From RPQJ01 sp963731105 (GTDB lineage: Bacteria > Pseudomonadota > Gammaproteobacteria > Steroidobacterales > Steroidobacteraceae), in contig CAVSUM010000001.1 in NCBI GenBank assembly GCA_963731105.1, forward strand, positions 93,060 through 157,059: a DNA stretch of 64,000 bases, written 5' to 3'. Positions within the stretch are counted from its first letter, which is position 1. Every line of letters begins with the position of its first letter. Under the pieces are notes generated by a model. It saw nothing but the letters and a program-made list of their open reading frames with translations, had not been told where the DNA came from and ran no database searches. Of this stretch, positions 50,885-61,194 are shown piece after piece. The translations under genes and the position numbers were made by a program.

Positions 50885-51297
50885 GCGCCCACGACCTCAC
50901 GCCGCCGTCGCCGGAGGAGCGGCACCGCCTGGAAGCCGCGCTGACCGCCGAGGAGCGCAGCGTGCTGCTCGAGCATGGCACCGAGCGCCCGTTCTGCGGT
51001 GCGTTCGTCGACCAGAAGCAGCCGGGCGTCTACAGCTGTCGACTCTGCGGCCTGCCGCTGTTCCGCGCCACGGAGAAGTTCAACAGTGGGACCGGCTGGC
51101 CGAGCTTCACGGCGCCGTACGACGACGCGCACCTCGAGTACGTGCGCGACGCCAGCTACGGCATGCTGCGCACGGAGATCCGCTGCGCACGCTGCGGCAG
51201 CCACCAGGGCCACGTGTTCCCCGATGGTCCGCCGCCGACCGGGCAGCGCTACTGCATCAACTCGATTTCGCTGGCGTTCACGCCGGACGGCACCTGA
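50881..51297 (+). CDS. msrB: Peptide-methionine (R)-S-oxide reductase MsrB
   Basis: A 138-residue zinc-containing MsrB: Cys53-x2-Cys56 and Cys102-x2-Cys105 for zinc, catalytic Cys125 in GQRYCINSISL, and the substrate region NSGTGWPSFTAPYDD. Length is normal for the stand-alone enzyme. GTG start coupled to msrA. The end overlaps the convergent DUF2784 gene by 20 nt. Confidence 0.95.
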   Translation: MSAHDLTPPSPEERHRLEAALTAEERSVLLEHGTERPFCGAFVDQKQPGVYSCRLCGLPLFRATEKFNSGTGWPSFTAPYDDAHLEYVRDASYGMLRTEIRCARCGSHQGHVFPDGPPPTGQRYCINSISLAFTPDGT

Positions 51298-51649
51298 GAC
51301 GACGCCAGGCCACCGCATAGATCGCGACGTTCACTGCAAGCACCAGCAGCCCGAGCGCCAGCTGCACGTTGCGCGTCAGGCCGTCGGGATAGAGCAACGC
51401 CAGCAGGTAATGCTCGATGAACCCGCCCGGGTAGCCCTGCTCCCCCGCCAGTGACCGCAACTGGTTCTCGAGCGGCGTGAGCGGGCAGATGCCGCCGGTC
51501 AGCTCGATCCCCGCGCCCCAGGCAACGACCGGCAGGTGCAGCCAGGCGAGCCACGGCCGGCGCCATGCCAGCAGGCCACCCAGCATCACGAACGCGACGA
51601 AAGCCGCGTGCGTGACGAGGACAGCATCCGCCAGCAGGCGGTACGGCAA
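51278..51649 (-). CDS. DUF2784 membrane protein
   Basis: A 123-residue protein with four membrane helices (LLADAVLVTHAAFVAFVMLG; WLAWLHLPVVAWGAGIELTG; IEHYLLALLYPDGL; VQLALGLLVLAVNVAIYAVA), with the family stretch CPLTPLENQLRSLAGEQGYPGGFIEHY. Function unknown. It converges on msrB. Confidence 0.85.
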   Translation of the reverse strand: MPYRLLADAVLVTHAAFVAFVMLGGLLAWRRPWLAWLHLPVVAWGAGIELTGGICPLTPLENQLRSLAGEQGYPGGFIEHYLLALLYPDGLTRNVQLALGLLVLAVNVAIYAVAWRRLRCRPA

Positions 51650-51658
51650 CGGGGCAGA

Positions 51659-51911
51659 CTACTTCTTGAAGATGCCGAGCTTCTGCAGGATGAAGATCAG
51701 CAGCGCGGCGCCGACAATCGCGACGACAGGAAGCGGACGATGCCGCCAGAGGCGCGATACCGAACAGCCCGGCGATCCAGAAGCCGATCAGCGAGCCGAC
51801 GACGCCGACAGCATGTTGGCGATGCAGGCCCATCTGCGCATTGGTCTTCATGACCATGCTGGCGAGCCAGCCGACGATGCCGCCGATGATCAGTGCGGTA
51901 ATGAATCCCAT
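51659..51911 (-). CDS. GlsB/YeaQ/YmgE-family stress membrane protein (frameshifted)
   Basis: About 83 residues in the family's usual size. MGFITALIIGGIVGWLASMV is the first helix, GVVGSLIGFWIAGLFGIAP the second, and the C-terminal LGIFKK ending in TAG lies in a third frame. Two shifts near 51800 compensate each other around MGLIANM-type sequence, and another lies near 51740. These transglycosylase-associated-family proteins are small inner-membrane proteins of unknown function, induced by stress in some bacteria. Confidence 0.7.
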
Positions 51912-51957
51912 CTGCGTCTCCCCTGGTTGATCGTTGCGCGGGAAAAAATCCAGCCGG

Positions 51958-52167
51958 TCATTTTGCGACCGCGTGCGGCCGCCCGCCGAGCAGGCGCGCC
52001 GGCAAGTAGAACACGGCCCGCACCAGTTCCAGTACGCCGCCCACGGCGATGCCGACCAGCCGGAATGGCAGCGACAGCAGCCAGACGATTGGCCAGAGCA
52101 CCAGCGCCAGCAGCGCGAGCGGCCAGCACACGGCGAGCAGCAGCAGCCAGAGCAGGAACTTGAGCAT
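51958..52167 (-). CDS. Small hydrophobic protein, two membrane helices
   Basis: A 69-residue protein that is almost entirely hydrophobic (LKFLLWLLLLAVCWPLALLA and LWPIVWLLSLPFRLVGIAVG), ending in a basic tail. I do not recognise a family. The ATG is at 52167. The length and hairpin-like pair of helices are consistent with a small stress-type membrane protein like its upstream neighbour. Confidence 0.5.
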   Translation of the reverse strand: MLKFLLWLLLLAVCWPLALLALVLWPIVWLLSLPFRLVGIAVGGVLELVRAVFYLPARLLGGRPHAVAK

Positions 52168-52224
52168 GAGCGGGGCCCTCCGTCAGCCGTGATCGTAGGC
52201 CGCGCGACGGCGCAATGCCAGCGG

Positions 52225-52703
52225 TCAGGTGGTGGCGGGCGGCGTTTCGAGCTTCGACAGGTCGAACTCGCCCTTCGCCTCGAAGCGCTGGGTGCCGAAC
52301 AGGCCGCCGTTCAGCTTGCCACTCATCTCGTAGTTGACCTTCTCGACCGGCTGGCCGTCGAGCATGCCCACCACCTGGCGCACCATGCGCAACACCGAGA
52401 TGGTGACGGGCACTGCCACGATCGCCTCGCCAAAGCCAGCCACCGTGCCGCTCTCGCTGCTCACGCCGCTGGCGAAGGTCTTGTCCATCACGTCGAACTT
52501 CAGGTAGATGCCGGAGAAGTCGATCGGCGCCTCGTTCGGGTTCTGCACGCGCAGCTTGACGAGCATGCGGATCTCCATGCCCTCGCCCGGCAGTCCCTCC
52601 ATGCCGGCCACGGTGACCTGGATGGGATCCTTCTGCGGCATGCTCGCGCAGCCCGCCAGGGTGAGGCAGCGGCGGCGATCAGGAACACTCGACGGCTGGT
52701 CAT
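52225..52703 (-). CDS. LEA type 2 (WHy-domain) lipoprotein (frameshifted)
   Basis: About 159 residues after adding one C near 52668 (GCC[C]TCACC). The signal part reads MTSRRVFLIAAAA and, in the other frame, TLAGCASMPQKDP, giving a lipobox LAGC. The mature domain carries LVKLRVQNPNEAPIDFSGIY, a typical WHy/LEA-2 motif. Such domains are linked to desiccation or stress tolerance in plants and bacteria; the role here is unknown. Confidence 0.75.
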
Positions 52704-52713
52704 GACGAATACC

Positions 52714-54082
52714 TCAGTGGAGCGGCTCGAAGCGAGCCGTGAAGTGTCGCAGCTGCGATGGCTGCGACACGATGCGCAGGCCGCGCAGCTCACTGCGCCG
52801 GCGCACGATGTCCTCGAACACTTCGACCACGTAGTCCGCGTGCGACTGCGTGTACACGCGACGCGGCATGGCGAGGCGCACCAGATCCATGTCGGCGGCC
52901 ACCTCGGTCCCGTCCGGTCGCTGGCCGAACATGACGGTGCCGATCTCACAGGCGCGGATGCCACCGTGCTCGTAGAGCGCCACCGCCAGCGCCTGGCCGG
53001 GGTACTCGAGCGGCGGGATGTGCGGCAGGAAGCGCCGCGCATCGACGAACACGGCGTGGCCGCCCACCGGCCGCACGATCGGCACGCCCAGCGCGGTCAG
53101 CTTCTCGCCGATGTACTCGTTGGTGCGCACGCGGTAGCGCAGGTACTGGTCGTCCACGATCTCGTGCAGGCCGACGGCGATCGCGTCGAGATCGCGGCCG
53201 GCCAGCCCGCCGTAGGTCGGGAAGCCCTCGGTGAGGATCAGTCGGTTGCGCGCGGCCGCGGCGAGCGCATCGTCGTTCAGTGCCAGCCAGCCGCCGATGT
53301 TGGCGAAGGCGTCCTTCTTCGCGCTCATGGTCATGCCGTCCGCGACCGCGAACATGTCGCGCACGATGTCCTTCACGCTGCGGTCCGCCTGCCCGGGTTC
53401 GCGGCACTTGATGAACCAGGCGTTCTCCGCGAAGCGGCAACCATCGATGATCAGCGGCTTGCCGTGGCGCCGGGCGATCCCGGCCGCGGCGCGGATGTTC
53501 TCGAGGCTCACCGGCTGGCCGCCACCGGCGTTGTTGGTGACGGTCAGCATCACCAGTCGGCATCCGCTCGCCCTCGTCCTTCAGCAACTGCTCGAGCCGC
53601 ACGAGATCGATGTTGCCCTTGAACGGATGCAGGTCATCCGGGTCGTGCGCCTCGCGGATGACGAGGTCCACCGCCTCGGCGCCGGTCGCCTCGATGTTGC
53701 CGCGCGTGGTGTCGAAATGCGTGTTCGACGGAATCAGCCTGCCGGGCCCACCGACGATGGAGAACAGGATCGCCTCCGCGGCGCGCCCCTGGTGCGTGGG
53801 AATGACGTGCCGGAACGGCATCAGCTCGCGCACCGCCGTCTCGAAGCGGTAGAAGGACGGCGATCCCGCGTACGACTCATCGCCGCGCATCACCGCCGAC
53901 CACTGCTCGGCGCTCATGGCGCTCGTGCCCGAGTCGGTGAGCAGGTCGATGATCACGTCGTCCGAGTGGAGGCCGAACAGGTTCCAGCCGACGGTCTCCA
54001 GCAACCTGCGGCGCTCTTCGGGCGTGGTGAGCCGGATTGGCTCCACCACCTTGATGCGAAAGGGTTCGATGATGGTTTTCAT
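52714..54082 (-). CDS. tnaA: Tryptophanase / beta-eliminating lyase (frameshifted)
   Basis: About 455 residues after removing one extra base near 53560, the usual length of TnaA/TPL enzymes. The N-terminus has FRIKVVEPIRLTTPEERRRL and LLTDSGTSAMSAEQW; the second frame has MLTVTNNAGGGQPVSLENIR, the PLP lysine region MTMSAKKDAFANIGGW and TEGFPTYGGLAGRDL. The enzyme cleaves tryptophan to indole, pyruvate and ammonia; tyrosine phenol-lyase is the closest alternative and cannot be excluded by eye. No tnaC leader or TnaB permease is evident. Confidence 0.82.
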
Positions 54083-54145
54083 GGCTGGTGGGCAGTCTAC
54101 CCGTGCCGCGCGGCGGCGGGGTGGGCGCCCGGGGCGCCCCTCCCG

Positions 54146-54182
54146 ATAGTTGCTCCCTATCGGTTCAACCAGATCAATCAAT
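54146..54182. promoter_or_regulatory. OxyR-like binding site before ahpCF
   Basis: The region reads ATAG-N7-CTAT-N7-ACCA-N7-CAAT, with the exact spacing of the OxyR pattern ATAG-N7-CTAT-N7-ATAG-N7-CTAT. The first pair is perfect (ATAG 54146, CTAT 54157), the second is degenerate. It lies between the divergent tnaA and ahpC starts, 82 nt before the ahpC ATG. OxyR control of ahpCF is common in gammaproteobacteria; no oxyR gene is in the window. Confidence 0.6.
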
Positions 54183-54263
54183 TGGCCCTACCGCGCGTCG
54201 GCCGCCATCATCTGCGCCCACGGGATTTGTCCCCAGCGCAATGCAACCCCAGGAGTTACGACC

Positions 54264-54830
54264 ATGACCTCGATCATCAACACGACCATCAAACCCTTCA
54301 AGGCCACTGCCTTCCACAATGGCGAGTTCGTCCAGGTGACGGACGCCGACCTGAAGGGCCAGTGGTCGGTATTCTTCTTCTATCCGGCCGACTTCACCTT
54401 CGTCTGCCCGACCGAGCTCGGCGACGTCGCCGACCTCTACAAGGAATTCCAGAAGATCGGCGTCGAGGTGTACAGCGTCTCGACCGACACCCACTTCACG
54501 CACAAGGCCTGGCACGACGCCTCGGACACGATCAAGAAGATCGAGTACCCGATGGTCGGCGACCCGACCCACACGATCAGCCGCAACTTCGGCGTGCTGA
54601 TCGAGGACGAGGGCCTGGCGTTGCGCGGCACTTTCGTGGTGAACCCCGAGGGCGTGATCAAGGTCGCCGAGATCAACGACCTCGGCATCGGCCGCGACGC
54701 CAAGGAGCTGCTGCGCAAGGTGCAGGCCGCCCAGTACGTCGCCGCGCACCCGGGCGAGGTCTGCCCCGCCAAGTGGACGCCCGGCGCCAAGACGCTGGCC
54801 CCGTCGCTCGACCTGGTCGGCAAGATCTGA
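54264..54830 (+). CDS. ahpC: Alkyl hydroperoxide reductase subunit C (2-Cys peroxiredoxin)
   Basis: A 188-residue typical 2-Cys peroxiredoxin. The peroxidatic cysteine is Cys48 in FTFVCPTEL and the resolving cysteine Cys167 in GEVCPAKW. It reduces H2O2 and organic peroxides and is recycled by AhpF, encoded 68 nt downstream. The ATG at 54264 begins the family N-terminus. An OxyR-like site lies upstream and a hairpin terminator follows, so ahpC transcripts may partly end before ahpF. Confidence 0.96.
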   Translation: MTSIINTTIKPFKATAFHNGEFVQVTDADLKGQWSVFFFYPADFTFVCPTELGDVADLYKEFQKIGVEVYSVSTDTHFTHKAWHDASDTIKKIEYPMVGDPTHTISRNFGVLIEDEGLALRGTFVVNPEGVIKVAEINDLGIGRDAKELLRKVQAAQYVAAHPGEVCPAKWTPGAKTLAPSLDLVGKI

Positions 54831-54848
54831 CCCAACCCCCTCCCCCTG

Positions 54849-54879
54849 CCCCCTCCCGGCTTGCCGGGAGGGGGAATTT
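54849..54879 (+). terminator. Hairpin terminator or attenuator between ahpC and ahpF
   Basis: CCCCCTCCCGG (54849-54859) and CCGGGAGGGGG (54864-54874) form an 11-bp GC stem with a CTTG loop, followed by AATTTAT. It is a good factor-independent terminator shape with a short T tract, positioned 18 nt after the ahpC stop and before ahpF, so it could partly uncouple ahpF expression. Confidence 0.7.
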
Positions 54880-54898
54880 ATCAGCAACGGTAACCGAA

Positions 54899-56486
54899 AT
54901 GCTCGACGCCAACCTCAAGCAGCAGCTGCAGGCCTACCTCGGCCGCATGACCCAGCCGATCGAGATCGTCGCGACGCTCGACGGCAGCGACGCTGCGGCC
55001 GAAATGCGCGCGTTGCTCGAGGACGTCGCCTGCCCTTTCGAACCTGATTACGCTCCGGCAGCGCGACGCGGACGGCAGCGTCCGCGCGCCGTCGTTCAGC
55101 GTGAGCCGGGTCGGCTCAGACATGGGCATCCGCTTCGCCGGCATCCCGATGGGGCACGAGTTCACCTCGCTGGTGCTCGCCCTCCTCCAGGCCGGCGGTC
55201 ACCCGCCGAAGGCCGACGCTGCGGTGATCGAGCAGATCGAGACGCTCGACACCGACCTCGACTTCGAGGTCTTCATCTCGCTGACGTGCCAGAACTGCCC
55301 CGACGTCGTGCAGGCGCTGAACCTGATGGCGGTCCTCAACCCGCGCGTGCGCGCGACCATGATCGACGGCGCCCTGTTCCAGTCGGAGGTCGAGGCCAAG
55401 CAGGTCATGGCCGTGCCCACCGTGCACCTGAATGGCCAGCCGTTCGGCCAGGGTCGCATGTCGGTCGAGGAGATCCTCGCGAAGCTCGACACCAATGCCG
55501 GCGCCCGCCAGGCTGCGAAGATCAACGACAGGGCCCCGTTCGACATGCTGATCGTGGGCGGCGGTCCTGCCGGCGCCTCGGCAGCAATCTACGCCGCGCG
55601 CAAGGGCATCCGCACCGGCATCGTCACCGAGCGCTTCGGCGGCCAGGTGCTCGATACGATGGGCATCGAGAATTTCATCTCGGTCACGGAGACCGAGGGG
55701 CCGAAGCTCGCCGTACAGCTCGAGAACCACGTCAGGACGTACGACGTGGACATCATGAGCGTGCAGCGCGCGGAGCAACTGCTGCCGGCGGACGCGGACG
55801 GCTACGTGGCGGTGAAACTCGCCAGCGGCGCAACGCTCAGGAGCCGCAGCGTGATCCTCTCCACCGGCGCCCGCTGGCGCGAGATGAACGTGCCCGGCGA
55901 GCGCGAATATCGCGGCCGCGGCGTCGCCTACTGCCCGCATTGCGACGGGCCGCTGTTCAAGGGCAAGCGCGTCGCCGTGATCGGCGGCGGCAACTCGGGC
56001 GTCGAGGCCGCCATCGACCTCGCGGGCGTCGTCGGCCACGTCACGCTGATCGAGTTCGACGGCCAGCTGCGGGCGGACGAAGTCCTGCAGCGCAAGCTGC
56101 GCAGCCTGCCGAACGTGCGCGTGATCGTGTCGGCGCAGAGCACCGAGGTGCACGGCGCGGGCGGCAAGGTGAATGGATTGTCCTACAAGAACCGCAGCTC
56201 GGGCGAGCTGCACCGTCTCGAGCTCGAGGGCGTGTTCGTGCAGATCGGCCTGCTGCCCAACACCGAATGGCTGAAGGGCACGATCGCGCTCTCGCCACGC
56301 GGCGAGATCGAGGTCGACGCACGCGGCCAGACGTCGCTGCCCGGCGTGTTCGCCGCGGGCGACGCCACCACGGTGCCGTACAAGCAGATCATCATCGCCA
56401 TGGGCGAGGGCTCGAAGGCCGCGCTCGGCGCCTTCGACCACCTGATACGTGTTTCGGCCCCGGCGGCCCAGGCCGCCGCGGCCTGA
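54899..56486 (+). CDS. ahpF: Alkyl hydroperoxide reductase subunit F (frameshifted)
   Basis: About 528 residues after removing one extra base near 55045. The N-terminal domain has a double thioredoxin fold with redox pair CQNC in ISLTCQNCPD; the C-terminal part is thioredoxin-reductase-like with FAD motif GGGPAGASAAI, the active disulfide CPHC in VAYCPHCDGPLF and NAD motif GGGNSGVEAAI, ending GDATTVPYKQIIIAMGEGSKAAL. It transfers electrons from NADH to AhpC. AhpF follows ahpC, as in enteric bacteria. Confidence 0.9.
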
Positions 56487-56502
56487 GGCCGCGGCGACTG
56501 GG

Positions 56503-56580
56503 TCACCATTCGTTGCGGTCGAACTGCTGCAGGACACCCATGACCACGGCGGCCAGCATCATCATTGCGGCTAATTCCAT
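56503..56580 (-). CDS. 25-residue single-helix membrane microprotein
   Basis: The frame MELAAMMMLAAVVMGVLQQF ends in DRNEW and a TGA. It is preceded by a perfect AGGAGG Shine-Dalgarno 7 nt before the ATG at 56580, much stronger than most in this window. The peptide is one hydrophobic helix with a polar C-terminus, as in many bacterial small membrane proteins. It lies antisense to nothing and convergent with ahpF. No homologue is recognised; the ribosome site is the main evidence. Confidence 0.55.
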   Translation of the reverse strand: MELAAMMMLAAVVMGVLQQFDRNEW

Positions 56581-56759
56581 GACGTTTCCTCCTGTCGGCG
56601 CCGGTTTGGCGCAGCGCTTACAGTAGGAATAGATGCTTGCAGCCGCGTTACGGTTGCATCTCGGGACGATGAATCGCTGCCAACCGTGCATGCTTCACGC
56701 TGTTCCGGCCGGGGGCCGCTGCCCGTAACATAGGCGCAACCATCGCCTGGAGTGCCCCT

Positions 56760-57697
<938 letters not shown>

Positions 57698-57701
<4 letters not shown>

Positions 57702-59378
57702 GAAGCGGCATTCCCGAGACATGCCGCTGGTCCCGTCCGGCCGCGATCACGGCACTATTCGCCTATGCCTGCCTGGCCTGCACGGTTGCGGTCGCTGCGG
57801 CTCCCGCGATCTCCGACACCGCCTACCGCGGTCATGTCGAGCGTTTGTCTTCGGACGAGTTCGCGGGCCGCGCACCTGGCACCGAGGGCGAACGCAAGAC
57901 GCTCGCCTACCTCGAGCAGCAGTTCCGCGACGCCGGCCTTGCGCCCGGCAACGGTGGCAGCTACCTGCAGCCGGTGCCGATGGTCCAGATCGTTACGCAG
58001 CCCGACCCCACGCTGCAGGTACGTGGCACCGGCGGCTCGCTCAGCCTCGCCTACGGGACCGACGTCGTGATGTGGACCAGGCGACCGGTCGCGGAATCAC
58101 GACTGGCCGACGCCGAACTGGTCTTCGCCGGCTACGGCATCGTGGCGCCGGAGCATGGATGGAACGACTACGCTGGACTCGACGTACGCGGCAAGGTCGC
58201 CGTGGTGCTCGTCAACGACCCGGGCTACGCCACCCGGGATCCGTCACTGTTCACCGGCACCACGATGACCTACTACGGCCGCTGGACCTACAAGTTCGAG
58301 GAGGCGGTACGGCAGGGCGCGGCCGGGCTGCTCGTCGTCCATGAGACCGGCCCGGCTGGCTACCCGTGGGATGTGGTGCGCAACGGCGCAGCCAATCCGC
58401 AGTTCGACCTGCGCATCGCCGATCCCGCCGCCGAGCGGCTCGCGATCGAAGGCTGGGTGACGCAGGACGGCGCGCAACGCCTGCTCGCTCTGGCAGGGCT
58501 GGACTACGCTGCGCTCAAGCAGGCGGCGGCCGTGCGCGGCTTCCGCGGTCGCCCGCTCGGCATCACCGCCAGCGTCGGCGTGCGCAACGAGGTTCGCTTC
58601 GGCACCTCGTACAACGTGGTCGGCATGGTGCCGGGCAGCGAGCGTCCAGACGAGTTCTTCGTCTACACGGCGCATTGGGACCACCTCGGTACCGCGGCCG
58701 ACGGCGACGGCGACCGGATCTTCAACGGCGCTGCGGACAACGCCACGGGCACCGCCGCCCTGATCGAGATCGGCCGGGCCTTCGCGTCGACCCGGCCGCG
58801 ACCGAAGCGGTCCGTAATGTTCGTCGCGGTGACGCTCGAGGAATCCGGACTGCTCGGCAGCCAGTACTTCGCCGAGAATCCGCCCGTGCCGGTGGCGCGC
58901 ATGTACGGCGGGCTCAACATGGACAACCTGGCGCCGATCGGCCCCGCCCGTGACGTCGTGGTCATCGGCCTCGGCGCGTCCGACCTCGACGAGTACCTGC
59001 GGCGCGCCGCCGCGAAGCAGGGCCGCCTGCTGACACGCGAGCCGACGCCTGAGAAGGGTCTCTACTACCGCTCCGACCACTTCAACCTCGCCAAGCAGGG
59101 CGTCCCGATGCTGTACCCCAAGGCCGGCATCGACACGGTCGAGGGAGGCGCCGATCTACGGCCGGGCCTGGCTCGACGACTACGTCGCCAACCGCTACCA
59201 CAAGCCGTCGGATCAGTACGACGCGTCCTGGAACCTGCACGGCACGCTCCAGGATCTCGCGCTCTACTACGACGTCGCGCTGACGCTCGCCAACGAACAG
59301 AGCTGGCCTGCGTGGCGCGAGGGCAGCGAATTTCGTGCCATACGAGACCGCAGTCGGCCGCCGTCGGGCGACCACTGA
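57698..59378 (+). CDS. Exported M28-family zinc aminopeptidase (frameshifted)
   Basis: About 559 residues after removing one extra base near 59150. A signal peptide (to about 36) is followed by an inserted PA-like domain (about 130-260) and the M28 catalytic domain with co-catalytic zinc ligands: TAHWDHLG (His), NGAADNATG (Asp bridging), TLEESGLLGSQY (Glu, catalytic Glu before it), GLNMDNLAP (Asp) and YRSDHFNLAKQGVP (His). In the shifted frame the chain continues IYGRAWLDDYVANRYHKPSD to the TGA at 59376. It probably trims peptides in the periplasm. Confidence 0.87.
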
Positions 59379-59389
59379 CAGGAAATTCC

Positions 59390-60361
59390 GTGGAACGCAC
59401 TGAACGCTTCTACAAGATCCAGCAGATGCTGCAGGCGCGACGCTTCGTGCGCACGCAGGAGTTCCTGGACGCACTCGAAGTCTCGCGCGCCACGTTCAAG
59501 CGCGACCTCGAGTATCTGCGCGACCGGTTCCACGCCCCGATCGTCTACGACCCCGAGCACGAGGCCTATCGATTCGACGACAAGGTCGAGGACAGCGCCG
59601 TCTGGCAGCTGCCGGGGTTGTGGTTCACCGCCGACGAGCTGGTGGCGCTGCTCACCATGGACCGCCTGCTCTCCGACCTGCAGCCGGGCGTGCTGTCGGA
59701 ACTGATCGGTCCGCTGCGCAAGCGACTCAAGGACCTGCTGGCGGCCGGCGAACACAGTGCCGACGAAGTCGCCAACCGGATCCGCGTGCTGTCGATGGGA
59801 TCGCGCGCCATCGAGCCCGCGCACTTCCGCGCGCTGGCCACGGCGCTGCTCTCGCGGCGACGGCTGAAGATCCGCCACAACCGCCGCCAGGACGGCGACG
59901 TGCTGGAGCGCGAGGTGTCGCCGCAGCGCCTCGTCCACTATCGGGACAACTGGTACCTGGACGCCTTCTGCCACAAGCGACAGGCGCTGCGCACGTTCGC
60001 GGTCGACGCGATCGAGCAGGCGACGGTGCTCGACAAGGATGCCAGGGATGTGGGCGAGGAAAGCCTGGAGCGGCACTTCGCCAGCGGCTACGGCATCTTC
60101 GCGGGCGTGGAGACACAGGAAGCGGTGCTGCACTTCAATCCGACCCGCACCCGCTGGGTAAGCCGCGAGACCTGGCATCCGAAGCAGGACGGCAAACTGC
60201 AGCTGGACGGCAGCTACCTGCTCAGGTTCCCGTACTCGCGCGAGCCCGAGCTGGTCATGGACATACTGAAGTACGGTGGCGACGTCGAGGTGCTGGCGCC
60301 TGAGTCGTTGCGCACGGCCGTGGCGGAGCAACTGCTCGCCGCTGCAGCACACTACCGCTGA
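59390..60361 (+). CDS. WYL-domain transcriptional regulator (YafY-like)
   Basis: A 323-residue regulator with an N-terminal helix-turn-helix (RTQEFLDALEVSRATFKRDL, about 21-40) and a C-terminal WYL ligand-binding domain carrying LVHYRDNWYLDAFCHKRQAL and RTFAVDAIEQATVLD. The family senses small molecules or nucleic acid and often regulates stress or defence genes. It starts with GTG 11 nt after the M28 stop, preceded by AGGAA. The target genes are unknown. Confidence 0.85.
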   Translation: MERTERFYKIQQMLQARRFVRTQEFLDALEVSRATFKRDLEYLRDRFHAPIVYDPEHEAYRFDDKVEDSAVWQLPGLWFTADELVALLTMDRLLSDLQPGVLSELIGPLRKRLKDLLAAGEHSADEVANRIRVLSMGSRAIEPAHFRALATALLSRRRLKIRHNRRQDGDVLEREVSPQRLVHYRDNWYLDAFCHKRQALRTFAVDAIEQATVLDKDARDVGEESLERHFASGYGIFAGVETQEAVLHFNPTRTRWVSRETWHPKQDGKLQLDGSYLLRFPYSREPELVMDILKYGGDVEVLAPESLRTAVAEQLLAAAAHYR

Positions 60362-60362
60362 G

Positions 60363-61151
60363 CTATTTCCTCGCCAGCACGCCGTCGCCGCGCAACTCGG
60401 TGGTGAAGCCCGCGGCCCGCAGACGTCGCGCGACCTCGTTCGGCACATCGCGGCCAGTGGTGAGCTTGTTGGGCGTACCGGTGTAATGGAACAACCGGCC
60501 GCGGCGCTTCAGCACCCTCGCCAGCTGGTCGTAGAACGACTGCGCGTACAGCTCGCCCGCAATGCCGAAGCGCGGCGGATCGTGCAGGATCGCATCGATC
60601 GACGCGTCGGGCAGCGCCTGCACGGCGATGGCCACGTCGCCGAGCGCCAGTTCGAGCACCCCACCGGCCGGTGGTGACCACGGATTCAGGCTGCGCAGCC
60701 ACAGCACGTCCAGGTTCTTCTCGAACGAGACGACGCGGGCAGCGCCGCCCTGCACGCACCACGCGGCGAAGTAGCCGAGGCCGCCGCAAGTGTCGAGTAC
60801 CACCTTGCCTCGCGGCTCGATCATCGCGACCTTGGCGGCCGCATCTTCGTACGGCGACACCCGCGCCGTGGGCAGCATCTTGATGCCGTCGATCTCGAAC
60901 GTGGGCGGCCCCCACTCGGTCGGCACCAGCTTGATCAGCGAAGTCGAAAAGCGCGCGACGGGGGCAAAGGCCTCGCCCGTCCAGTGATAGATCGTGCGTT
61001 CCCTGCAATTCTCGAGGTACGGGTAGCGCTGCCCTTCCCGCGACCAGTGATCCCGCGCAAGTGACACCGTCGCAATCGATCGACCGAGATCGAGGGAACA
61101 CTCGACGCTTGCCGCCCCGGCCAGGCGTCCGGCCTGCAGCACTGCGTGCAC
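60363..61151 (-). CDS. COG2521-type predicted SAM-dependent methyltransferase
   Basis: A 262-residue class I methyltransferase-like protein with the SAM motif VVLDTCGGLGYFAAWCV (about 117-133) and an active-site-like HDPPRFG at motif IV. The pattern DTCGGLGY...HDPPRF matches the COG2521 group, first described from archaea, whose substrate is not known to me. The GTG at 61151 is the only start without an in-frame stop; one missing base upstream could extend the N-terminus to the ATG at 61179. The end converges with the WYL gene. Confidence 0.75.
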   Translation of the reverse strand: MHAVLQAGRLAGAASVECSLDLGRSIATVSLARDHWSREGQRYPYLENCRERTIYHWTGEAFAPVARFSTSLIKLVPTEWGPPTFEIDGIKMLPTARVSPYEDAAAKVAMIEPRGKVVLDTCGGLGYFAAWCVQGGAARVVSFEKNLDVLWLRSLNPWSPPAGGVLELALGDVAIAVQALPDASIDAILHDPPRFGIAGELYAQSFYDQLARVLKRRGRLFHYTGTPNKLTTGRDVPNEVARRLRAAGFTTELRGDGVLARK

Positions 61152-61194
61152 GTCGGCGGTCAGCAGCGGACCGCGTCATCGCAGCCCCTCGGCG

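Noticed and set aside
53231..56626. A 1131-codon frame across tnaA, ahpC and ahpF.
   Set aside because: Only one short stretch (the AhpF N-terminus) is genuine; the rest is out of frame or antisense to well-identified proteins.
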